From the NCBI GenBank assembly GCA_035295745.1, contig DATGIL010000102.1:434001-498000 (forward strand): 64,000 nt of DNA. Reading direction: 5' to 3'. This DNA is from JAIQFL01 sp035295745 (GTDB lineage Bacteria > Acidobacteriota > Terriglobia > Bryobacterales > Bryobacteraceae). The notes below the pieces were generated by a model. The model saw only the letters and a program-made list of their open reading frames with translations. It made no database searches and was not told the origin of the DNA. This document shows, one piece after another, positions 51,338 to 60,403 of this stretch. How positions within the stretch are numbered: the first letter of the stretch is position 1; each line of letters starts with the position of its first letter. The position numbers and the translations under genes are program-made.

Positions 51338-52813
51338 ATGAAGCCTCACGATGTGCTACCCCAACTCGGCGCCTGGTCCGCCGGAAAGGGACCGCTGCAG
51401 CGAAAGCTGGCGCACGCCCTAATGCAGGCCATTCGCCAGGGGGCCATCAATCCGGGCATCCGGCTGCCATCGGAGCGGGATCTGGCCTATGCGTTGACGA
51501 TCAGCCGGACAACCGTGGTGGCCGCTTACGAGGCGTTACGCGAAGGCGGATGGGTGGAGAAGCGCACCGGGAGCGGCACCTGGGTCAGCACGTCGGCAGA
51601 GGTTGCCGCGGCTCGGGGTGCGGCGCAGGTAGGCGCCCTGGCCGCCAGTCCTCTACTCGGAATGCTTTCGGCGAACGACGCGCATGATTTGATCGACTTC
51701 GTTTTGGGCGCGCCTCACCCGTTACCCGAACTCCCTCTCGATCGATTCATGCTGCCGCCTGAGGAGTACGGCTCTCTGGTGAACGACCGCCATTATTACC
51801 CGCTGGGTCTTCCCGCCTTGCGCCAGGCAATCGCTTCGTACTACGCCAAAGCCGGCCTCCCGACGCGTCCCGAGCAGGTTCTCGTCACTACAGGTTCGCA
51901 ACAGGGCATTTCTCTTTGTGCCGCGTTGTACCTGCAGCGCGGCGACTCCGCTTTGGTGGAGGATCCGACCTACTTCGGCGTCCTGGACGCATTCCGTGTG
52001 GCGGGCGCCCGCATCGCGGCGGTGGCTGTAGACGCCGAGGGCGTGGTGCCCGCGACGCTTCGTCAGCGAATCATCGCGACGTCTTCCCGCCTCATCTATC
52101 TGACCCCCACCTTCCAGAACCCGACGGGCGCCCTGATGCCTCGAGCATCGCGCAAAGAGGTGGCCCGCATTAGCGCCGATCTCGCCGTTCCCATCATCGA
52201 CGATTGCACGTTCTTCGATCTCGCTCTCGAAGGCTCGCCCCCGGCGCCCATCGCGGCCTTCGCTCCTGACGCGCCAGTCATCACCATCGGATCGTTGAGC
52301 AAACTGGTCTGGCCGGGTCTGCGCACCGGTTGGCTACGAGCACCCGAGCCCATTGTTCATCAGTTGGTCCGCGTCAAAGCGGCGATCGATCTCGGATGCC
52401 CCTTGCTCACGCAGGCCATCGCCGTCCGCCTGTTGGACGAGATCGACGAGGTCCGCAAACTGCGGCGGCAGCAACTGAAACCGCGGCGGGACCTGCTGGT
52501 GGCGCTGTTGCGCGAGCACCTCCCCGATTGGAAATTCCGCGCAGTTTCGGGAGGTCTGTTTCTATGGGCGAAGCTGCCATGTGGAGACGCCCGCGAACTC
52601 GCGCAGACGGCTTTGCGTCACGGCGTCGTGGTCCTTCCAGGTACGCGCATGTCGGAATCAGAACGGCACGCGGACTTCATTCGAATTCCCTTCATCGCTG
52701 ACCTCGAATCTCTCCAAACGGGCATCCTCCGCCTCGCCGCCGCATGGCGCGAATATCAATCGGGGCCTCGCCCCACCGCAACAGTGGTCGAGCAGCGCAT
52801 TGGAATGGTCTGA
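51338..52813 (+). CDS. MocR-type regulator: GntR HTH fused to aminotransferase (491 aa)
   Basis: N-terminal GntR winged helix (LMQAIRQGAINPGIRLPSER, LAYALTISRTTVVAAYEAL) linked to a fold type I aminotransferase-like domain with VTTGSQQGISLCAALYLQRG, LTPTFQNPTGALMP and the PLP Lys in TIGSLSKLVWPGLRTGW. MocR proteins sense PLP or its amino acid adduct and control PLP or amino acid metabolism. Here it faces two PLP enzymes across a palindromic operator, so it probably regulates them. ATG 51338 preferred; a TTG at 51317 is the alternative. Confidence 0.88.
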   Translation: MKPHDVLPQLGAWSAGKGPLQRKLAHALMQAIRQGAINPGIRLPSERDLAYALTISRTTVVAAYEALREGGWVEKRTGSGTWVSTSAEVAAARGAAQVGALAASPLLGMLSANDAHDLIDFVLGAPHPLPELPLDRFMLPPEEYGSLVNDRHYYPLGLPALRQAIASYYAKAGLPTRPEQVLVTTGSQQGISLCAALYLQRGDSALVEDPTYFGVLDAFRVAGARIAAVAVDAEGVVPATLRQRIIATSSRLIYLTPTFQNPTGALMPRASRKEVARISADLAVPIIDDCTFFDLALEGSPPAPIAAFAPDAPVITIGSLSKLVWPGLRTGWLRAPEPIVHQLVRVKAAIDLGCPLLTQAIAVRLLDEIDEVRKLRRQQLKPRRDLLVALLREHLPDWKFRAVSGGLFLWAKLPCGDARELAQTALRHGVVVLPGTRMSESERHADFIRIPFIADLESLQTGILRLAAAWREYQSGPRPTATVVEQRIGMV

Positions 52814-52840
52814 GAGTCCGTACCACACCCATGCTGTTAG

Positions 52841-53036
52841 GAAATTCTCGCGGCAGACGTGGCGCAAACACTCTGTTTGCCGTCTCGACACTCTGTCGAG
52901 ACTTTTCGGGAGTCCACCAAGTCTGACAGAAAGGAAATCACTCCGTGCCGCAGATTTGGTGAGTGTTCGAAAAGCGTCGAGAAGAGTCTCGACGCGGCAA
53001 ACAGAGTGTTTGCGCCACGCCTGCCGCGAGAATTTC
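52841..53036. repeat. Full-length palindromic MITE-like element, 196 bp
   Basis: Starts GAAATTCTCGCGGCAGAC followed by GTGGCGCAAACACTCTGTTT and ends with the reverse complement of the same sequence, with one or few mismatches over about 65 bp. Each arm also has its own small hairpin (GTCTCGACA/TGTCGAGAC; CGTCGAG/CTCGACG). The about 55-bp core has no open frame. Fragments occur at 13470, 18460, 27548 and 30435. No transposase is encoded, so mobilisation in trans is inferred. Confidence 0.85.
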
Positions 53037-53071
53037 GTGAACCGGCGCCGACCCAGTTAACACGCTCGCAA

Positions 53072-53099
53072 TTGACCACTCCTCAAACAATGTGATAGT
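53072..53099 (+). promoter_or_regulatory. Probable promoter of the cobalamin operon
   Basis: -35 TTGACC (53072-53077) and -10 GATAGT (53094-53099) separated by 16 bp, placing the start of RNA just before the riboswitch. Confidence 0.5.
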
Positions 53100-53109
53100 T
53101 TGAGATCTC

Positions 53110-53282
53110 CTTGAGGTGCTCGTCATGAAAGGCGAGTGAAAAGGGAAGCGGGTGAGAATCCCGCACGGTCCCGCCACTGTAAGCAGCGAGCGGCCGGCGC
53201 GATATGCCACTGTTCCTCGGAACGGGAAGGCAGCCGGTGCAGCCATGACCTGCAAGTCAGGAGACCTGCCTCGAGTGAATTG
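53110..53282 (+). ncRNA. Cobalamin riboswitch
   Basis: Contains the conserved elements in order: GTGAAAAGGGAAGCGGGTGAGA-like core (53134 onward; here AAAAGGGAAGC and GGTGAGAATCCCGCACGGTC), CCCGCCACTGT, and the B12 box region with AGCCATGACCTGCAAGTCAG followed by GAGACCTGCC near 53240-53270. It ends about 140 bp before cobU and precedes a B12 synthesis and uptake operon, where AdoCbl binding normally lowers expression. Confidence 0.93.
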
Positions 53283-53418
53283 AGCGCTATGCTTCGGGCG
53301 AAAGCAGATCGTGGGGACGCCAGCCTCATCTCCGAGGTGGTATCCTTCCGTTTTTTCCTTCCCACTTTCGCATTCAGGCGTACGCGGCGATTCAAATTAA
53401 GGCCCGGACTCCTCTGCG

Positions 53419-53967
53419 ATGCTTACCCTGATTCTCGGCGGCGCTAGAAGCGGAAAATCGCGACTCGCGGAACGGCTGGCGGCGAATGCCGGCCGCGTGA
53501 ATTACATCGCTACGGCCCAAGCCGGTGACGATCCGGAAATGGTGGCGCGCATCGAGGGCCATCGTGCCCGGCGTCCGGCGTCCTGGCGAACGATCGAAGA
53601 GCCGCTCTTACTGGCCGATGCGGTGGAGCGCGCAGCTGGCGACGCTGAGGCGATTGTCGTCGACTGCCTGACGATCTGGCTGAGCAACCTCTTCTGGCAG
53701 AATCGCGAAGGTTCTGCCGGGCAGGTGGAGAACGACGTGCGTGGCGAAATCCGTCGGATTCAAGCCGTCAGTCGCCGCTGCCACATCATTCTCGTTTCCA
53801 ACGAACTTGGCTGCGGCACAGTCCCCGAACCTGCCGTGACCCGCGCTTTTCGCGACATGCAGGGACTCATGAATCAGTGGGTCGCGGATGCAGCCGACGA
53901 GGTGATCCTCACCGTCGCGGGCCTTCCGTTGCATTTGAAAAAGCCAGGCCGGGAGGATGCCCGGTGA
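53419..53967 (+). CDS. cobU: Adenosylcobinamide kinase / guanylyltransferase (182 aa)
   Basis: P-loop LILGGARSGKSRLAERLA at the N-terminus, then YIATAQAGDDPEMVARIEGH (with the guanylylated His region), VDCLTIWLSNLFW, and VSNELGCGTVPEPAVTRAFR, all hallmarks of CobU/CobP. It phosphorylates adenosylcobinamide and attaches GMP to prepare the nucleotide loop. First gene after the cobalamin riboswitch; its stop overlaps the next start (GTGA). Confidence 0.95.
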   Translation: MLTLILGGARSGKSRLAERLAANAGRVNYIATAQAGDDPEMVARIEGHRARRPASWRTIEEPLLLADAVERAAGDAEAIVVDCLTIWLSNLFWQNREGSAGQVENDVRGEIRRIQAVSRRCHIILVSNELGCGTVPEPAVTRAFRDMQGLMNQWVADAADEVILTVAGLPLHLKKPGREDAR

Positions 53968-55319
53968 GCCTGGCGCGCATTCTCGTTGCCGGAACTCACA
54001 GCGGCGTGGGCAAGACCACCGTCGCTACCGGGATAATGGCGGCCCTGCGCAAGCGCGGGCTACGGGTGCAAGCCTTCAAAGTCGGGCCGGACTTCATCGA
54101 TCCCACGTTTCATCAGGCAGCGACCGGTAGGACTAGCCACAATCTCGATGGCTGGATGTTGTCGCGGAAGACCAATCTCGATATTTTTGCGCGCGCCGGC
54201 GAAGACGCGGACGTTGCCGTCATCGAAGGCGTCATGGGGCTCTTCGACGGCAAGGGCGCGCCTTCACTATCGGGCACGACGGCGGAGATGGCACTCTGGC
54301 TGGACGCGGCGGTGGTGTTGGTTCTGGATGCGGCGGCGATGGCCGGGAGCGCGGCGGCCATCGTCCACGGTTTCGATACCCTGATCCCCGAACTCCGTGT
54401 GGTGGCGGTGATCTGCAACCGTGTGGCGGGCGATAAGCACTACAGCTACGTGCGGGACGCGATCGCCGCGCGCTGCCGCCCCGTGCCGGTGGGGTATCTT
54501 CCCCGCGACGCCAGTTTCGCGATCCCCGAACGGCACTTGGGTCTCTACCAAGCTCACGAAGCGCTCACCGAAGATCGCCTCGACCGGCTGGCAGCGTCTG
54601 TCGAATCGCATATCGATCTCGACCTGGTGCTGTCTCTGTCCGCGCGCTCGCGTGTGCCGGTGGCAGCGCCACGAAGAACTGAACCAAGAGAGCCGCGAGC
54701 GCGTATCGGCATAGCCCGCGATGCGGCGTTCTGCTTCTACTACCAGGACAATCTCGATCTGCTGCGCGCGCTAGGGGCCGATCTCACCGAATTCAGCCCC
54801 GTGGCCGACCGCACGCTGCCGCCGGACTTGGATGGTCTCTATCTGGGCGGCGGGTACCCGGAGTTATACGCCGAGGCGCTCTCGGCCAACCAATCGATGC
54901 GTAACGCGGTTGCGGCATTCGTTGCGCTGGAGGCTCCGGTCTATGCCGAATGCGGTGGATTCATGTACCTCACCGAAGCAATCATCGGAGCCGATGGCCG
55001 TCGCTGGCCGATGGCGGGGATCTTTCCCACCTGCACCCGCATGCAGACGCGCCTCGCGAAGCTCGGCTACATCGAAGTCGAAGGAGCGGATACCGAAGGC
55101 TGGCTGTCAAACGGCGAACACGCACGAGGGCACGAGTTCCGCTATTCCCTCATCGATCCGATGCCTGCAACGATATCGCGAGTCTACCGCGAGCCGGCGG
55201 AAGGATACCGCACGCGGTCAGCGGTGGGGAGTTACATTCACCTGCACTTCCTCTCCTCTCCCGGATTTGCCGAAAGCTTCGTAAAGAGTTGCGCCGACCG
55301 GCGCGCCAGGATTTCATAG
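53964..55319 (+). CDS. cbiA: Cobyrinate a,c-diamide synthase (451 aa)
   Basis: GTG 53964 overlaps the cobU stop and has GGAGG seven bases upstream. N-terminal ATPase (LVAGTHSGVGKTTVATGIMA, FKVGPDFIDPTFHQAATGR, GVMGLFDG) and C-terminal glutaminase with Cys in AECGGFMYLTE and His in GSYIHLHF. Catalyses ATP- and glutamine-dependent amidation of the a and c side chains of cobyrinate or hydrogenobyrinate. Alternative name cobB. Confidence 0.95.
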   Translation: MSLARILVAGTHSGVGKTTVATGIMAALRKRGLRVQAFKVGPDFIDPTFHQAATGRTSHNLDGWMLSRKTNLDIFARAGEDADVAVIEGVMGLFDGKGAPSLSGTTAEMALWLDAAVVLVLDAAAMAGSAAAIVHGFDTLIPELRVVAVICNRVAGDKHYSYVRDAIAARCRPVPVGYLPRDASFAIPERHLGLYQAHEALTEDRLDRLAASVESHIDLDLVLSLSARSRVPVAAPRRTEPREPRARIGIARDAAFCFYYQDNLDLLRALGADLTEFSPVADRTLPPDLDGLYLGGGYPELYAEALSANQSMRNAVAAFVALEAPVYAECGGFMYLTEAIIGADGRRWPMAGIFPTCTRMQTRLAKLGYIEVEGADTEGWLSNGEHARGHEFRYSLIDPMPATISRVYREPAEGYRTRSAVGSYIHLHFLSSPGFAESFVKSCADRRARIS

Positions 55320-57713
55320 ATGAACCGAATTGTGCTGGCCTTGTTCCTTTGTCTTCCTTGCCTCTGCGGCCTGGCGAGTGCCGCGGATGTCGCGGTGCAC
55401 GTGGCCGATCCTCACCAGGCGGCCGTCCCGGGGGCGACCATCTCGCTGCTCCCCCGCAACGGAGGCGAGAGCCGCCGGGTGACGACGGACGCGAACGGCT
55501 CGGCACGCTTCACCGGAATTGCCGAGGGCGAATACTTCCTACAGGGCGAAGCGCCGGGCTTCGACGCCACTGCACCGCAGCTAGTCGCGCTGAAGGGCGA
55601 GGCGACTACCGAGGTATCGCTGTCACTTGGATTATCGAACGTGCATGCGAGCGTGGTCGTAACCGCATCGGGTACACCGCAAACCACCGACGAAGTCTCC
55701 AAAGCCCTGACTGTTGTCGATGCGGAGACCATGAGTCTCCGGAACGATCGGTCGATCGGAGAAGCGCTGTTAGATGTGCCCGGGCTCCGCGTGCAGCAAC
55801 TCGGCGGACCCGGTTCCACCACGTATTTTAAGATCAGGGGATTGCGGAATGCGGACACGGCTGTGCTGGTCGACGGCTTGCGGCTGCGCGATGCGGCGGG
55901 TACGCAGGCCGACGCCTCAGGCGTGCTGCAGGACTTGGTCATCACCGACACAAGCCAGATCGAGGTGCTGCGAGGGGCCGGCTCGTCGCTCTACGGAACG
56001 GATGCCACCGGCGGTGTGGTCAACATTGTCACCGACGAGGGAGGCGGCCGGACGCGGGGTTCTGTGATGGTCGATGGCGGTTCACTCGGCACCGTGCGCG
56101 GAACGGCTCACCTGGCGGGCTCTTTCGACCACGATCGCGTGCAGTACAGTTTCGGGGCGACTCACTGGGACGTGATGAGCGGCGTCGATGGCGATGGCCC
56201 TGCCCGCAATACGAGCGGACAGGGACAGATCACCTATAGACTATCGAGCATCGCTACGATTTCGGCGCGGATCTATTCCGGCGATTCGTTCAGTTTCGTG
56301 CGCCTGACGCCGCGGAGCGTCGGGACACTGCCGGCCACTGGTATCGTTGACGCTGTGCCGGTGTCGCTTACCGCGGAGCACCAGTACGAATCGGGGACAC
56401 CGCTGTCGCAGCTTGCTATTGGCAACGCGACGTTCATGCCCGCCGCATTCAACCCTGACAGCACGCGCGCCGGGCGCTTCTTCACAGGCGCGGTTCGACT
56501 CTCGATCCGCCCAACTGACCGCCTCGGGTTCACCGCGCAGTACCAGGATCTGACGACAACCCGCAACTATGGCGACGGCCCGGCCGGTCCGGGCAGCCAG
56601 CCTGCGGGGACTTCGCTATCCAAGTATCTGGGCACGATACAAACCGCGAACATCCGCATCGACGCCGCACTTGGCCGGTTTCAGCGTATTGACGCGGGTT
56701 ACGAGTTCGAGAATGAGAATTTCCAGAACCGCCTATTGCCGCCATCCCCAGCCACTCCTTTCTTTACCAATGTCAGCCAACGAAGCAACGCCGTCTTCGT
56801 TCAGGACCAGGTGCGCTTCCTGGACGGACGCCTGCAATTTGCTGGTGCCTACCGCGCCCAGTGGTTCACGCTCGACCAGCCGTTTTTTCAGCCCGTGGCC
56901 GGAGCGCCTTTCGCGGGGCAAACGTTCGCGGCGCCTCCCACTGCACAGACCGGCGATACCTCGGCTGCCTACACGCTCCGCAGGTCCAGCACCAAGTTCC
57001 GGGTCCATGCGGGCCGCGGCTATCGCGCCCCATCGCTCTACGAACGCTTCGGCGTCTTCTACAGCGGATCGGCATACACGCTCTACGGCGATCCCGGCCT
57101 GCGGCCCGACCGCTCCAGTTCAATCGATGCCGGCGTCGATCAGTTACTCTGGAATTCCCGGGTGCAGTTCTCCGCATCGTATTTCTACACCCGGTTGAAT
57201 GAAGTGATCGTTTTCGATACGTCGGGCGCAGTCAACCCGGTCACCGATCCACTGGGGCGCAGCGGCGGCTACCGCAACACGGGCGGCGGGATCGCTCGCG
57301 GCGTTGAGTTCAGCACGACGATGGCGGCAACGCGATCTCTGCAACTGGCGGGCGCCTATACCTACACGGACGCGCGCCAGCAGACGCCGCTGGTCGCCGG
57401 CGTGTGGCAGACCTACGAGATTCCAAGGCAGCAATATTCGCTTTCGGCGACGCAAAGAATCTCACCGCGCATCACCGCGTTCTTCGCCTTCACAGGATCG
57501 TCGAACTACCTGGTGTCGGTTTCGGGGCGGGCGTTCCGGTTTGAGGGTCCCGAGCGCGGGCAACTCGGCGTGAGCTACCGGCGGCCTTTGAGCGAATTTC
57601 GTGCCATTCGTTTTTACGCCAAGGCCGACAATCTCTTCAATCAGACATATTATGAGAACGGCTTCCGCACGCCTGGGATCACGATGACTGCCGGAACACA
57701 ATTTGCGTTTTAA
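55320..57713 (+). CDS. btuB: TonB-dependent outer-membrane receptor, BtuB-like (797 aa)
   Basis: Signal peptide (IVLALFLCLPCLCGLASA), an N-terminal carboxypeptidase-regulatory-like beta domain (residues about 22-110; typical of Acidobacteria and Bacteroidetes receptors), a plug domain (STTYFKIRGLRNADTAVLVD, DTSQIEVLRGAGSSLYGTDA, GGVVNIVTD) and a C-terminal beta-barrel ending in Phe. Operon position between cbiA and btuF, under a cobalamin riboswitch, makes corrinoids the likely cargo (inference). ATG directly follows the cbiA stop. Confidence 0.88.
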   Translation: MNRIVLALFLCLPCLCGLASAADVAVHVADPHQAAVPGATISLLPRNGGESRRVTTDANGSARFTGIAEGEYFLQGEAPGFDATAPQLVALKGEATTEVSLSLGLSNVHASVVVTASGTPQTTDEVSKALTVVDAETMSLRNDRSIGEALLDVPGLRVQQLGGPGSTTYFKIRGLRNADTAVLVDGLRLRDAAGTQADASGVLQDLVITDTSQIEVLRGAGSSLYGTDATGGVVNIVTDEGGGRTRGSVMVDGGSLGTVRGTAHLAGSFDHDRVQYSFGATHWDVMSGVDGDGPARNTSGQGQITYRLSSIATISARIYSGDSFSFVRLTPRSVGTLPATGIVDAVPVSLTAEHQYESGTPLSQLAIGNATFMPAAFNPDSTRAGRFFTGAVRLSIRPTDRLGFTAQYQDLTTTRNYGDGPAGPGSQPAGTSLSKYLGTIQTANIRIDAALGRFQRIDAGYEFENENFQNRLLPPSPATPFFTNVSQRSNAVFVQDQVRFLDGRLQFAGAYRAQWFTLDQPFFQPVAGAPFAGQTFAAPPTAQTGDTSAAYTLRRSSTKFRVHAGRGYRAPSLYERFGVFYSGSAYTLYGDPGLRPDRSSSIDAGVDQLLWNSRVQFSASYFYTRLNEVIVFDTSGAVNPVTDPLGRSGGYRNTGGGIARGVEFSTTMAATRSLQLAGAYTYTDARQQTPLVAGVWQTYEIPRQQYSLSATQRISPRITAFFAFTGSSNYLVSVSGRAFRFEGPERGQLGVSYRRPLSEFRAIRFYAKADNLFNQTYYENGFRTPGITMTAGTQFAF

Positions 57714-57717
57714 AGCC

Positions 57718-58566
57718 ATGCGACCGAAACGGCTGTTCCTCCTCACTGTGTTGCTTGCGGCCACTGCGCCCGCCGCCGACGTCCCGCAGCGGATCGTATC
57801 TTTGTCCCCAGACCTGACGGAGATCCTCTACGGTGTCGGAGCGTTCAGCCGTGTCGTCGGCGTCTCGGATTACGACACGTATCCGCCCGAAGTGACCAAA
57901 CTTCCGCATCTCGGGCAGTTGCACAGTCCCAATCTGGAAAAACTTACCGCGCTGCGGCCCGACCTGGTCATCATCAACAACGCCGAGGCTCCGTTTCTGG
58001 AAGCGACGCTGAAGGAATTGGGGTTGAAGACGCTGATCACCTCCAACCACTCTCTGGAGGAGGTCTATCAAGCGGTGATCGCCATCGGACGAGCGACGGG
58101 CAGTGAGAGCGAAGCGGTCAAGCTGGTGGCGTCGATGCGGCAAGGACTGGATCGCGTGGCGCGCAAGATGTCAGGGGCGCCCAAATCGCGGGTGGTGCTG
58201 GTCGTGGATCGCACTCCGGGAACGCTGCGCGATCTCTATACCGCCACCGACGGAAGCTTCCTCGCCGAGCTGGTTGGCCTTGCCGGGGGACGCATCGCCG
58301 TGCCGCCAGTTAAGACCGGCTACGCCAAACTCAGAAAAGAGGATCTTCTGGCGGCCGACCCCGACATTATTCTCGATTTCATCCACGGACCCAAGAGCCG
58401 CTTCGCGGGCGATCCCCTGGAAGCGTGGCGAGAGATGCCCGAATTGAAAGCCGTGCGCAACCAACGGGTAATGGGGGTCAATCAGGATTTCGTGCCGCAC
58501 GCCTCGCAGCGCATCGTGCAGACCGCAGAGTTGTTCGCGCGCCTGATTCACCCGGAGATCCCATGA
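57718..58566 (+). CDS. btuF: Corrinoid ABC transporter substrate-binding protein (282 aa)
   Basis: Signal peptide (RLFLLTVLLAATAPAAD) and a BtuF-type fold: RIVSLSPDLTEILYGVGA, VVGVSDYDTYPPEV, LPHLGQLHSPNLEKL and LRPDLVIINN. It captures corrinoids in the periplasm and delivers them to BtuCD. ATG 57718 lies 4 bp after the receptor stop. Its own stop overlaps the ATPase start (ATGA). Confidence 0.93.
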   Translation: MRPKRLFLLTVLLAATAPAADVPQRIVSLSPDLTEILYGVGAFSRVVGVSDYDTYPPEVTKLPHLGQLHSPNLEKLTALRPDLVIINNAEAPFLEATLKELGLKTLITSNHSLEEVYQAVIAIGRATGSESEAVKLVASMRQGLDRVARKMSGAPKSRVVLVVDRTPGTLRDLYTATDGSFLAELVGLAGGRIAVPPVKTGYAKLRKEDLLAADPDIILDFIHGPKSRFAGDPLEAWREMPELKAVRNQRVMGVNQDFVPHASQRIVQTAELFARLIHPEIP

Positions 58567-59357
58567 TTCCTGCGATGGCGCGTCCCTGGCTCGTGGCCGA
58601 ACATCTCGCCTACACGTATCCGGGCGGAAAACTGGCGGTGCAGGATGTCAGCATGAACGCGGCGCCCGGCTCCTTGACCGCGGTGATCGGCGCCAATGGC
58701 TCGGGAAAGACCACGCTGATCCGGATGCTGGCCGGGCTGCTGCGCCCACAGTCAGGACGCCTCCTGCTCGGTGATATTCCCTTTGAAGATTGGCAGCCTC
58801 GCCTGCGCGCCCGCGAAATCGCCTATGTGCCGCAATCCACTGCCACCGCCTTTCCCTTCCGTGTGATCGACCTGGTCCTGAGCGGCCGCACTCCGCACAC
58901 TTCGCGATTCCGCTTTGAGAGTGCGCATGATACGGATAAGGCGATGGAGGCACTCGACGCGGCTGGCGCCGCGCACCTCGCCGGCAGAAGCTACACCAGT
59001 CTTTCCGGAGGTGAGAGGCAGATGGTGATCCTGGCCCGCGCGCTGGCGCAAGAGCCGCGATTGCTGCTGCTCGACGAGCCGTCATCGTCGCTCGATCTGA
59101 AGCACCGCGCCGATCTGATCCGGACGCTCTCGCGGCTTCGCGATGCAACGCTTCTCAGCGTCATCATGATCACGCACGACCTGCAACTAACCGGAGCGGT
59201 CTTCGACCAGGTGCTCGCGCTACGCTGCGGAGCCGTTGCCGCGCAGGGCAAGGCGGAAGATGTATTGCGAGACGACCTTCTGCGCGAGATATACGACGAT
59301 CCGAATGTACGCTCCCAGCGGGTAGGCGATCAGACGCTGGTCTGGGTCGAGCTATGA
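58563..59357 (+). CDS. btuD: Corrinoid ABC transporter ATP-binding protein (264 aa)
   Basis: FecE/BtuD-like ATPase: Walker A VIGANGSGKTTLIRMLAG, Q-loop YVPQSTA, signature SLSGGERQMV, Walker B LLLLDEPSSSLDL and H-loop ITHDLQL. Chosen start ATG 58563 overlaps the btuF stop and is followed by a second ATG five codons on. Overlaps the permease gene by 4 bp. Confidence 0.93.
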   Translation: MIPAMARPWLVAEHLAYTYPGGKLAVQDVSMNAAPGSLTAVIGANGSGKTTLIRMLAGLLRPQSGRLLLGDIPFEDWQPRLRAREIAYVPQSTATAFPFRVIDLVLSGRTPHTSRFRFESAHDTDKAMEALDAAGAAHLAGRSYTSLSGGERQMVILARALAQEPRLLLLDEPSSSLDLKHRADLIRTLSRLRDATLLSVIMITHDLQLTGAVFDQVLALRCGAVAAQGKAEDVLRDDLLREIYDDPNVRSQRVGDQTLVWVEL

Positions 59358-60394
59358 GAGCCGCTATAGAGACCGTATCTGGTACCGCCGTGCGGCCGCC
59401 GCCTGTAGGTGCGCGCGTGGTGAGAGCGCTGGTGATCCTGACGCTCGTCCTGGTTGCTTCCGTCGTGATTGGACTGGCGGTGGGCAGCCAGCGGATCGAT
59501 CCCGCGAGCCTCTTCTCCGATTCTTTCTCGCGGACGCTCTTCTTCCGTCTGCGGCTTCCGCGTGTCCTCATGGGGCTGGTGATCGGCGCTTCGCTCGCCG
59601 TCACCGGCGGCGCACTGCAGGCGCTCTTCCGGAATCCGCTTGCCGATCCCTACACGCTCGGGGTATCCGGCGGAGGGGCACTGGGAGCCAGCGTGGCGAT
59701 CGCGCTGGGCTGGGGAGCGCGGGTCGCAGGTGTGCCGCTGGTCTTCCTTACCTCCTTCGCGGGGGCGCTGCTGGCGGTAACGATGGTGATGACGATTGCG
59801 CGCACAGGCACAGTCATCCTGCCGGGCGCGCTGTTGCTCTCCGGTGTGGCCGTCAATCTGGTATCGGCGGCGGCAGTGCTGACCATCCAGTACCTCACCG
59901 ACCCGACCAGCGCATTGCGCATCCTGCGCTGGCTGATCGGCAGTCTCGACGTCGTGGGCCTGGCGCCGATTGGCCGCATGCTCATCGTCCTGGTGCCAGC
60001 GTGGCTGGCCCTCCTGACCCTGTCGCGGCAACTGAACCTTCTGGCAATCGACGAGGACACCGCCGCCACTCTCGGCGTGAATGTCCGCCGTTGCGAACGA
60101 ATCGTTCATGGGCTGTGCGCGCTCATCGTCGGAGTGACGGTCTCTGCCGGAGGGGCTGTGGGTTTCGTCGGCTTGATCGTGCCGCACGCGGTGCGGCTGA
60201 TGTTCGGCGAAGACTTGCGGATCGTCCTGCCCGGATCGCTGCTGCTGGGCGCTTCGTTCCTGATTCTCGCGGACGCGCTGGCGCGGACGGTGCTGCCTTC
60301 GAGTGAATTGCCTGTGGGAGCCGTCACCGGACTCATGGGCGGCCCCGTGTTCCTCTGGCTGCTGCGCCGCCGCCAACAATATGCGGCGATGTGA
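59354..60394 (+). CDS. btuC: Corrinoid ABC transporter permease (346 aa)
   Basis: FecCD family with about ten membrane segments. Family signatures include FRLRLPRVLMGLVIGASLAV, GGALQALFRNPLADPYTLGV, GGAVGFVGLIVPHAVRL and LPVGAVTGLMGGPVFLWLL. Forms the membrane channel with BtuD. ATGA overlap with btuD; a 9-bp gap to the kinase gene. Confidence 0.93.
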   Translation: MRAAIETVSGTAVRPPPVGARVVRALVILTLVLVASVVIGLAVGSQRIDPASLFSDSFSRTLFFRLRLPRVLMGLVIGASLAVTGGALQALFRNPLADPYTLGVSGGGALGASVAIALGWGARVAGVPLVFLTSFAGALLAVTMVMTIARTGTVILPGALLLSGVAVNLVSAAAVLTIQYLTDPTSALRILRWLIGSLDVVGLAPIGRMLIVLVPAWLALLTLSRQLNLLAIDEDTAATLGVNVRRCERIVHGLCALIVGVTVSAGGAVGFVGLIVPHAVRLMFGEDLRIVLPGSLLLGASFLILADALARTVLPSSELPVGAVTGLMGGPVFLWLLRRRQQYAAM

Positions 60395-60403
60395 GGAAGA
60401 CAT

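Noticed and set aside
53086..53418. Short open frames inside the riboswitch region
   Set aside because: They follow from the structured RNA sequence; the conserved B12 box and core explain the region.
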